A stretch of DNA of 11,139 nt from an uncultured Bacteroidales bacterium. GTDB taxonomy: Bacteria; Bacteroidota; Bacteroidia; Bacteroidales; P3. Position 1 is the stretch's first letter; each line of letters opens with the position of its first letter. The notes beneath the pieces were generated by a model, which saw only the letters and a program-made list of their open reading frames with translations, ran no database searches and was not told where the DNA came from. The stretch is taken from positions 1-11,139 of the forward strand of contig CAMURW010000024.1 of NCBI GenBank assembly GCA_947097635.1, read 5' to 3'. The position numbers and the translations under genes are program-made. Shown here piece by piece: positions 1 through 5,385 of the stretch.

Positions 1-1
1 C

Positions 2-550
2 CTTGTGAACCAACACGGCATCATTTCGTTCCCGCAGTTAGGAAACATTGTGGTGGCCGGACTGACGCACGATTCACTCTCGTCGCTGCTGCAACGACGC
101 CTGAGAGAGGAGGGGTTCGTAGAGGATGCTGTGGTGACAGTGCGGCTCATGGCATTTCGTGTCTCTGTGGTGGGGGAAGTACTGCATCCTACAGAAGCAT
201 ATGCCGACGGCAACCGCCTCACCATTCTGGAAGCGTTGGCGCAAGCCGGCGATGTCAGTTTCTATGGCCGCCGCGACAACATCTGCGTGGTGCGCGATGC
301 AGGACATGGGGTTACGCTGGGGATGGTGGACTTAACCAAGTCGGAGTCGCTGGAAAGCCCATACTACTACCTGCAGCCCGACGACATCATCTATGTGGAA
401 CCCAACGACCGTCGCAAGCGTGAATTTTACGACACAGAGACGCTGAGCGAGATCAATCGCTACGCACAGCTGATAAGACAGGCTACCGAAGCGGTTCGTC
501 GTCTGCAAGATGCTAGCCATCATCTGAATGATAACAGAAAAAAGAACTAA
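2..550 (+). CDS. Polysaccharide export protein, Wza-like (3' part, 5' end outside window)
   Basis: This is the C-terminal part of an outer-membrane polysaccharide export protein that helps carry capsule or exopolysaccharide across the envelope. The frame is open from base 2. The GTG at 5 could be read as a start, but the protein there is already inside a conserved domain, so the gene continues upstream. Counting from the Leu codon at 2, residues 1-50 (HGIISFPQLGNIVVAG...) match the end of the poly-export domain. Residues 53-135 match an SLBB domain, with VVGEVLHP near its start and YLQPDDIIYVEP at its end. The last 45 residues are charged and helical with no membrane segment. The stop is followed by a strong hairpin terminator rather than a Wzc-type kinase gene, so this is the last gene of its transcript. 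The family is clear; the polysaccharide is unknown. Confidence 0.88.
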   Translation, partial: LVNQHGIISFPQLGNIVVAGLTHDSLSSLLQRRLREEGFVEDAVVTVRLMAFRVSVVGEVLHPTEAYADGNRLTILEALAQAGDVSFYGRRDNICVVRDAGHGVTLGMVDLTKSESLESPYYYLQPDDIIYVEPNDRRKREFYDTETLSEINRYAQLIRQATEAVRRLQDASHHLNDNRKKN

Positions 551-607
551 CACTTCCTTTTTAGGAACTTCGTTCTCCAGCAAACGTTGCCAGCCACAAA
601 CATGGAG

Positions 608-658
608 GAGGTCGATTCTTATTGAAGAATTTCAATAAGAATCGACCTCAAGCTTTTT
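608..658 (+). terminator. Perfect 19-bp hairpin terminator after the export gene
   Basis: Positions 608-626 and 631-649 are exact reverse complements (19 bp, starting GAGGTCGATT), separated by the 4-nt loop GAAT. On the plus strand the stem is followed by AAGC and five T (654-658), the form of an intrinsic terminator for the export gene that stops at 550. The right arm and T-run also lie inside the minus-strand mannose-1-phosphate guanylyltransferase fragment. No T-run follows the stem in the minus direction. Confidence 0.75.
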
Positions 659-762
659 CCTGTCCCCAGCACGTCGATAAACTGCTTGGGATGGTCGTTT
701 TTGCTGAGCGGCCAGAAGCGGCTGCCGATGCCGCCCGCCATTATGATGCAATCGTTATCCAT
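619..762 (-). pseudogene. 5' fragment of mannose-1-phosphate guanylyltransferase (ManC-like)
   Basis: On the minus strand an ATG at 762-760 opens a 47-codon frame ending in TAA at 621-619. Its first 38 residues carry the sugar-nucleotidyltransferase signature AGGIGSRFWPLS, followed by PKQFIDVLGTGKSL. This is the typical N-terminus of GDP-mannose pyrophosphorylase, which makes GDP-mannose from mannose-1-phosphate and GTP; the glycine-rich stretch binds the nucleotide. Full-length enzymes have about 350 or more residues. Here similarity stops at 650, where the hairpin arm starts, and the last nine residues (RSILIEILQ) are just hairpin sequence read through. The rest of the domain and the catalytic residues are missing, so it cannot be an active enzyme. 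It lies on the same strand as ackA, beyond ackA's terminator, and faces the export gene. I infer a remnant left by rearrangement of a polysaccharide locus. The assignment rests on a short but highly diagnostic motif. Confidence 0.8.
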
Positions 763-784
763 AATATTATAATATTATGGATAA
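755..784. repeat. Perfect 30-bp palindrome over the ManC-fragment start
   Basis: The half-site TTATCCATAATATTA (755-769) is followed directly by its exact reverse complement (770-784), with no spacer. It covers the start codon and second and third codons of the ManC-like fragment, so ATGGATAA occurs facing outward on both strands. It could be a dyad operator, a cruciform-forming site or a scar of inverted duplication; the sequence alone does not choose. Confidence 0.85.
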
Positions 785-791
785 TATAGTG

Positions 792-826
792 AAAAAAGCA
801 GTGCCGAAAACGAATGTCGACACTGC
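792..826 (-). terminator. Intrinsic terminator of ackA
   Basis: Read on the minus strand about 20 nt after the ackA stop, GCAGTGTCGA (826-817) pairs with TCGGCACTGC (807-798): ten pairs including one G-T wobble, with a 9-nt loop. Six T follow at 797-792. This is a typical Rho-independent terminator. It makes ackA the last gene of its transcript and isolates it from the ManC-like fragment beyond. Confidence 0.82.
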
Positions 827-845
827 TATAGTTCTTGTGAAATGA

Positions 846-2054
846 CTACTTGGCGTTTACCAGGCGATAGGTGTCGCTGGCAATCACATACTCTTCGTCG
901 GTAGTGACGACGATGGTGGTAACCTTGGAGTCGGGAGTGCTGATGATGCAGTCCTCGCCCATGATCTTGTCGTTGAGTTCCATGTCCACCCTGATGCCCA
1001 GGCACTCCATGTTCTCCAAGATGGGGCGGCGCATGAACCAGGCATTTTCGCCTATACCGCCAGTGAACAACAGTATGTCGCAGCCGCCCATTTCAGCCAT
1101 ATATCCACCTATGTAGCGCTTCACACGCTGGGCGAATATATCGAAAGCGTAGGCACAGCGCTCGTCGCCGGCATCGCGTCCGGCGCGAATGTCGCGCATA
1201 TCCTGCGTGCCGCCGCTGATGCCTACCAAGCCGCTCTTCTTGTTGAGGATGGTGGAGACTTCTTTCAGCGTCAGGTTCTCCTTGCCCATGATGTATGTCA
1301 GCACGCCCAGGTCCACGTCGCCGGGACGGCTGCCCATTATGAGGCCTTCCAGAGGTGTCATGCCCATGGAGGTGTCGAAACTCTTGCCGTGGTCTATGGC
1401 ACAGATGCTGGCGCCGCTACCGAGATGGCAGCTGATAATCTTCAGGTTTTTCCAATCTTTGCCTACCATCTTGGCTGCTTTCTGTCCCACATAGAGGTGG
1501 CTGGTGCCGTGGAAGCCGTAGCGGCGCACGCCGTATTTCTCATAATATTCGTAGGGCAAGCCATAGAGGTAGCTCTTGGGGGGCATGGTGTGGTGGAAAG
1601 CGGTGTCGAACACAGCCACCTGGGGCACGCCGGGCAGCACTTCCTGCATAGCACGCACGCCAGCCAGGTTGCCAGGGGTGTGAAGAGGTGCCAGATCCGT
1701 GAGGCTGCGAATCTGCTTTATCACGTTGTCGTTGATCAGTGCGCTCTCGTGGAACAGTTCCCCGCCGTGTGCGATGCGGTCGCCTACCGCCTCTATTTCT
1801 TTGAGATCCTTTATCACGCCCATTTCGGTGTCGGTAAGGGCTTTCAGCACAATCTTGATGCCTTCGGTATGGTTGGGGACAGGCAGTTGCTCGTAATGCT
1901 TCTGCCCGTTGTATTTATGGGTGAATTCGCCCATTTCCAAACCTATGCGTTCCAGCAATCCTTTGGCCATAACGTTGGCCTTGCTTTCGCCCTGCATGTC
2001 AATGAGCTGATATTTGATGGATGAGGACCCACAATTCAGAACTAATATCTTCAT
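846..2054 (-). CDS. ackA: Acetate kinase
   Basis: Cytoplasmic acetate kinase interconverts acetyl-phosphate + ADP and acetate + ATP, the ATP-yielding last step of acetate fermentation. At 402 residues it has the usual family length. The N-terminal phosphate motif VLNCGSSSIKY is at residues 5-15. Residues matching the Methanosarcina thermophila active site are present: Asn7, Arg93, His125, Asp150 (VFDTAFH), His182 (YGFHGTSH), Arg243 (GSRPGD) and a Glu in TTDEE near 387. The C-terminal FTGGIGEN loop is at 330-337. One difference is GDR at 91-93, where the M. thermophila and Bacteroides enzymes, as I remember them, have GHR. The ATG at 2054 starts exactly at the conserved MKILVLNCGSS, with only an AT-rich leader upstream. 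No phosphotransacetylase gene lies upstream in the window, and a promoter and a terminator flank the gene, so it looks monocistronic. Confidence 0.97.
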   Translation of the reverse strand: MKILVLNCGSSSIKYQLIDMQGESKANVMAKGLLERIGLEMGEFTHKYNGQKHYEQLPVPNHTEGIKIVLKALTDTEMGVIKDLKEIEAVGDRIAHGGELFHESALINDNVIKQIRSLTDLAPLHTPGNLAGVRAMQEVLPGVPQVAVFDTAFHHTMPPKSYLYGLPYEYYEKYGVRRYGFHGTSHLYVGQKAAKMVGKDWKNLKIISCHLGSGASICAIDHGKSFDTSMGMTPLEGLIMGSRPGDVDLGVLTYIMGKENLTLKEVSTILNKKSGLVGISGGTQDMRDIRAGRDAGDERCAYAFDIFAQRVKRYIGGYMAEMGGCDILLFTGGIGENAWFMRRPILENMECLGIRVDMELNDKIMGEDCIISTPDSKVTTIVVTTDEEYVIASDTYRLVNAK

Positions 2055-2120
2055 ATTATTGTATTTAATTATTTGATTATTACGCCTTTTTGTAAAAATA
2101 GCCTTTTAAGAACGAGACTT

Positions 2121-2149
2121 CAAAGATACGAAAAATATTTATCCCGCAA
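2121..2149 (-). promoter_or_regulatory. Bacteroidota-type promoter for ackA
   Basis: On the minus strand TATCTTTG (2128-2121) fits the -7 consensus TAnnTTTG exactly, and TTG (2149-2147) lies 18 nt upstream in the -33 position. Transcription would start near 2114, giving an AT-rich leader of about 60 nt before the ackA ATG. The -7 match is exact; the spacing is at the short end of what I would expect. Confidence 0.6.
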
Positions 2150-2340
2150 TAATAATTGTGTAAGACAATCGAAATCTTTGCTGGATTCAAATAACAGAAC
2201 GTGATTTTTTCTCTTATCTAAAATACAAATTATGCCTTTGCTCCGAAAATTTAGTGAATGAACTCCATTAAGTCGTGCATTGGCTATTTGAATCCTGCAA
2301 GTGAAGAGGGGCTATTTGCGCCTCAAATATTGTGTGATAG

Positions 2341-2424
2341 GTCGGGAATGGGTCGAGGATGGGTCGAGGATGGGTCGGGAATGGGTCGAGGATGGGTCGA
2401 AATTTCCGATCCGCCCTCGACCCA
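2341..2424. repeat. 11-bp tandem repeat (five copies) with an inverted copy
   Basis: Five head-to-tail 11-bp units fill 2341-2395, in two versions: A = GTCGGGAATGG and B = GTCGAGGATGG, in the order A B B A B. A partial GTCGA follows at 2396-2400. Then CCTCGACCCA (2415-2424) is the exact reverse complement of TGGGTCGAGG (2382-2391), allowing a 10-bp stem with a 23-nt loop. The unit is not a multiple of three, so it is not a coding repeat. The period is close to one helical turn, as seen for some direct-repeat protein sites, but it could equally be a minisatellite. Confidence 0.85.
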
Positions 2425-2616
2425 GGCGAGGCGAATTGACGACTTCTCCTGGAGCTGATCGGGACGATGATGATGGCTGGACACTTTGCGGACTATCACT
2501 AATGAGCATGACCAAACAGTATGTTTACATTCGATAACCAAGTGTTCCTCGGCACTCCTTTACAAGCAATCATACATATTTATGCCTGCCCTACGGCACT
2601 GAAAAAAGTCTGCGTC

Positions 2617-2664
2617 CTTGCCGTCTTGCAATCCAGACGGCATGAAGACAGGCAAGCTACTTTT
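2617..2664 (+). promoter_or_regulatory. Leader with two mutually exclusive stems
   Basis: Stem A pairs TGCCGTCT (2619-2626) with AGACGGCA (2635-2642), 8 bp with an 8-nt loop. Stem B pairs CTTGCCGTCTT (2617-2627) with AAGAC and GGCAAG (2645-2656), 11 bp with one bulged A at 2650. Both use the same left arm, so only one can form. Stem B is followed by CTAC and four T (2661-2664). This resembles an attenuator or a weak terminator ahead of the barrel operon. No known riboswitch is recognised, and no promoter upstream of it was found, so function is uncertain. Confidence 0.4.
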
Positions 2665-2718
2665 CATCAGTAACTAACTTTAGGTAGTGCGTATGGAAAT
2701 ATCACCAGTATTGACGAA

Positions 2719-2748
2719 TTGGCAGAAGTGAAGAAAGCACGATTTTTG
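2719..2748 (+). promoter_or_regulatory. Candidate promoter of the barrel-imelysin-oxidoreductase operon
   Basis: TTG (2719-2721), a 19-nt spacer and GATTTTTG (2741-2748) resemble the Bacteroidota -33/-7 pair with one mismatch in the -7 box (G for T). A start near 2755 would give a leader of about 20 nt. The -7 box overlaps a small dyad, ACGAT (2739-2743) and ATCGT (2750-2754), which could be an operator half-site pair. The match is weak. Confidence 0.3.
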
Positions 2749-2776
2749 CATCGTCAAAAAATACTGCACGAATATC

Positions 2777-4087
2777 ATGAAAATAAGAATATCAGTAATT
2801 TACACACTTCTTATGGTGCTATGTGGCGGTGCCATTTTCGCTCAGAACGAGGGCAACGACACCCTTTCTGCATCAAAAAACGAAACCACACGACACAGCA
2901 GGCTCTCCATCGGAGGATATGGCGAGATGACATATAAGCATAGTTTCTACAGCGACAACGTGTTCCGCTACACCTTCTCCGACCGCTACAAAGACAGCAA
3001 AGGGCACGGCGAAGTGGACGTGCCGCACGCCGTCATCATGCTGGGCTACGACTTCGGGCACGGCTGGACGATGGGCACTGAGATAGAGTTCGAACATGGC
3101 GGCACGGAGGCTGCCGTGGAACTGGAGACAGAAGAAACCGGCGAGTACGAGAAGGAGATTGAACGCGGCGGCGAGGTGGCGCTGGAGCAGTTTTGGCTGC
3201 AGAAAAGCTGGAGCAGCCGTCTCAACCTGCGCATGGGACATATCGTGGTGCCCGTGGGACGTACCAACCAGCACCACTTGCCTACAGAATACTTCGGCGT
3301 GTTTCGCCCCGAAGGAGAAAACACCATCATCCCGTGTACCTGGCACGAAACCGGCGTAAGCCTGTGGGGACATCTGGGGCAGAACAACCAGTGGCGCTAC
3401 GAGGCACAGGTGCTGCCGGCACTGAACAGTGCCTTCTTCAACGTGAGCGGATGGGCACATGATGCCAGTGCCAGCCCCTATGAGATGCGCCCCGCCAACC
3501 ATCTGGCACTGGCTGCCAGGATGGACTTCGGCGGCATCGCCAACCTGAGCATAGGACTGAGCGGATACGTGGGCAACGCTTTCCGCAACGACATCACCGT
3601 AGACGAAGGCAGTCGCTACGACACCGTGGCAGGACATGTGGTTATCGGCGCCGTGGATTTTTCCTACCACCAAGGCAGATTTGTGGCACGCGGCAACGCC
3701 GACATCGGCTACCTACAGAACTCACGCACCATCTCGCGTTTCAACAAGTCTCTGAGCAACGCCAACGGTTCCCCGTACCCCCACACCAACGTTGGCGAGT
3801 TGGCCTACGCCATAGGCCTCGAAGCTGGCATGAACGTGCTGGCTGTCACCAGCCGCCACAAGCTGTACACCTTCCTGCGCGTGGACAACTACGACAGCTA
3901 CGTCCCTGCGCAAGGACTGACAGACCTAGAATGGACCGACCGCACCTCGCTGGCACTGGGACTCAACTACTCACCCCTGCCGCAAATTGCCGTCAAGGCA
4001 GAAGCCGGCATGCGGATACTGAACAAGCAGTACAACAACGAGCCCTGGCTGGCATTAGGCATCACATGGGCTGGCATGTTCAAATAA
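2777..4087 (+). CDS. Outer-membrane beta-barrel, porin-like
   Basis: The 436-residue protein starts with a signal peptide (positive MKIR, hydrophobic core to about residue 20, likely cleavage after IFA before Gln23). The rest has the alternating, aromatic and glycine-rich pattern of an outer-membrane beta-barrel. A first strand carrying IGGYGE is at 45-50, followed by many short strands such as LGYDFGHGWTMGTEIEFEHG, and the end is a strand finishing ITWAGMFK. I recognise it as a family common in gut Bacteroidales that resembles phosphate-selective porin O/P barrels; its substrate is unknown to me. Acidic stretches (EIEFEHGGTEAAVELETEE, near 100-120) could bind cations, which is inference. It is first in an operon with an imelysin lipoprotein (50 nt gap) and a di-heme oxidoreductase, which suggests passage or handling of iron, heme or another redox-linked substrate. 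Confidence 0.82.
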   Translation: MKIRISVIYTLLMVLCGGAIFAQNEGNDTLSASKNETTRHSRLSIGGYGEMTYKHSFYSDNVFRYTFSDRYKDSKGHGEVDVPHAVIMLGYDFGHGWTMGTEIEFEHGGTEAAVELETEETGEYEKEIERGGEVALEQFWLQKSWSSRLNLRMGHIVVPVGRTNQHHLPTEYFGVFRPEGENTIIPCTWHETGVSLWGHLGQNNQWRYEAQVLPALNSAFFNVSGWAHDASASPYEMRPANHLALAARMDFGGIANLSIGLSGYVGNAFRNDITVDEGSRYDTVAGHVVIGAVDFSYHQGRFVARGNADIGYLQNSRTISRFNKSLSNANGSPYPHTNVGELAYAIGLEAGMNVLAVTSRHKLYTFLRVDNYDSYVPAQGLTDLEWTDRTSLALGLNYSPLPQIAVKAEAGMRILNKQYNNEPWLALGITWAGMFK

Positions 4088-4137
4088 GACCATATATATA
4101 TTCACAGCAAGAAATAATAACTAAAAAAAATTCAAAT

Positions 4138-5295
4138 ATGAAGTTCAATTTTATTAAATCTTTTACCTTGGCCGCAGTGTTGACTATGGCGGGCTACCTC
4201 GTATCCTGTAGCGGCAAAGACGACAACAAAGATGACGCACGGATGAAAGATGTTGCCGAGCAGTTTGTAAACGGCACCGTCATTCCCACTTACACACAAC
4301 TTGCCAACAGCAGCCAGCAGTTGGTGGAAGCACTGCAGACGTTGAAAACTCAGCGCTCCGATGCCAATGTACAGGCCGCCTGCGACCTCTTCCTGACAAG
4401 CCGTGCGTGGTGGGAAAAGAGCGAAGCATTCCTCTTCGGTCCTGCCAGCGACTTCGGCATAGACCCTCATATCGACAGTTGGCCGCTGGACGAAAACGCC
4501 TTCAACACACTGATGAACAATGCCGACATGCTTACACTGCTAGAGGGAGAGAACGGCGATGTGGCTGCCGGCGAAGCCTTCAGCTCGGCATTGCTGGGCT
4601 TCCACGGCATAGAATACATCCTGTTTGAAGACGGACACGCCAAAAGTGCCTCCAAAATCACCGATAAGGACATGGTATATGCCGTGGCCGTGGCCGGCGA
4701 CCTGCGCAACCGCTGCTATCAGCTGGAAGTAAGCTGGGCCGGCGACAAGTCCGTAGCCAGCCACAAAACACGCGTGCAGGAACTGGAACTGAACTGCACG
4801 GTAGCGGGCGGCAGCTTTAGCTACGGCCAGAATATGCTGAACGCCGGCAACGCCGGCAGCACCTACAGCAGCTGGGTGGGCGCACTGCAGGCTATCTGCG
4901 ACGGCAGCAAGACCATAGCAGACGAAGTAGGCACTAGCAAAATAGGCAAGGCACACAACGGCGAGGATGTCACCTACATAGAAAGCCCCTACAGCCAGAA
5001 AAGCCTCGAGGACTTCTACAACAACATCATCAGCATCAACAACGCCTACATGGGCGGCGTGGCGGAACTGAACAAACGCGATGCCAACAAGTCGCTGCAC
5101 AGCCTCATAGCAGACCGCAACCCCAGCCTGGACAAAAAAGTCACCACCTCCATCGTCAACGCACTCAACACCATCAAGGCTATGCCGGCGCCCTTCGTTA
5201 AACATTATTCCGACGAAGCCTACAACAGAGCCGTGGAAGCCTGCCAGGCCATCGACGAGGTGTTCAGTGAAGTAATCAGCGAGCTGGCAAAATAA
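4138..5295 (+). CDS. Imelysin-family (M75/IrpA-like) lipoprotein
   Basis: A 385-residue envelope lipoprotein. The frame is open further upstream, but the true start is ATG 4138: it gives a lipoprotein signal (MKFNFIKSFTLAAVLTMAGY, lipobox LVSC, Cys24), 50 nt after the previous gene. An earlier start would overlap the barrel gene by about 150 nt and bury the signal. Imelysin domain from about residue 37 to the end. The diagnostic HxxE motif is intact as GFHGIEYILF (His156, Glu159), and the family-like FGPASDFGIDPHIDSWPLD is at 100-118. Imelysin proteins (IrpA, ICMP, the C-terminal part of EfeO) are iron-regulated and linked to iron uptake; peptidase activity is not established for the family. 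The acidic KDDNKDD just after Cys24 could mark surface export. It lies between the barrel gene and the di-heme oxidoreductase gene, a partner family I know from other imelysin loci. Confidence 0.9.
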   Translation: MKFNFIKSFTLAAVLTMAGYLVSCSGKDDNKDDARMKDVAEQFVNGTVIPTYTQLANSSQQLVEALQTLKTQRSDANVQAACDLFLTSRAWWEKSEAFLFGPASDFGIDPHIDSWPLDENAFNTLMNNADMLTLLEGENGDVAAGEAFSSALLGFHGIEYILFEDGHAKSASKITDKDMVYAVAVAGDLRNRCYQLEVSWAGDKSVASHKTRVQELELNCTVAGGSFSYGQNMLNAGNAGSTYSSWVGALQAICDGSKTIADEVGTSKIGKAHNGEDVTYIESPYSQKSLEDFYNNIISINNAYMGGVAELNKRDANKSLHSLIADRNPSLDKKVTTSIVNALNTIKAMPAPFVKHYSDEAYNRAVEACQAIDEVFSEVISELAK

Positions 5296-5385
5296 AACCA
5301 TGAAACCGATAGTACCCGGCATCAGCAATACAATAGGCAACGTCGGATGCCTCGGAAGAAATTGAATAATAAGAAAATATACTAA

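Larger units (their letters stand above)
2150..2776. other. Long divergent intergenic region
   Basis: About 620 bp between the ackA promoter and the barrel gene hold no gene I can support. Short frames here, for example 2258-2458 on plus, run through the 11-bp tandem repeat and resemble no protein family. What the stretch does hold is AT-rich sequence at 2150-2260, the tandem repeat with an inverted copy at 2341-2424, a foldable leader at 2617-2664, and a candidate promoter just before the barrel gene. The frame 2674-2937 (plus) has a protein-like composition around 2698-2776 but no ATG. Confidence 0.6.

Noticed and set aside
1389..2024. 211-codon plus-strand frame opposite ackA
   Set aside because: It lies wholly on the antisense of a well-conserved acetate kinase gene and shows no family motif; it is a shadow of ackA codon use.
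2258..2458. 66-codon frame through the 11-bp repeats
   Set aside because: Most of it is repeat translated in shifting frames, similar frames exist on both strands, and no motif is present.
2674..2937. Protein-like frame (SIDELAEVKKARFLHRQKIL) ahead of and overlapping the barrel gene
   Set aside because: The composition is plausible, but there is no ATG, the frame overlaps the barrel signal peptide, and the downstream part is clearly out of frame with the real gene.
2873..3673. 266-codon minus-strand frame inside the barrel gene
   Set aside because: Antisense to a gene with a signal peptide and barrel pattern; no recognisable domain or initiation context.
3931..4137. Upstream extension of the imelysin frame
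   Set aside because: It overlaps the barrel gene, would bury the lipoprotein signal 69 residues into the protein, and encodes low-similarity basic sequence.
4540..5340. 266-codon minus-strand frame inside the imelysin gene
   Set aside because: Antisense shadow of the imelysin gene; the sense strand carries the HxxE motif and lipoprotein signal.
5300..5365. 21-codon frame between the imelysin and oxidoreductase genes
   Set aside because: ATG to TGA is intact, but it is too short and has no initiation signal or recognisable sequence to support a gene.
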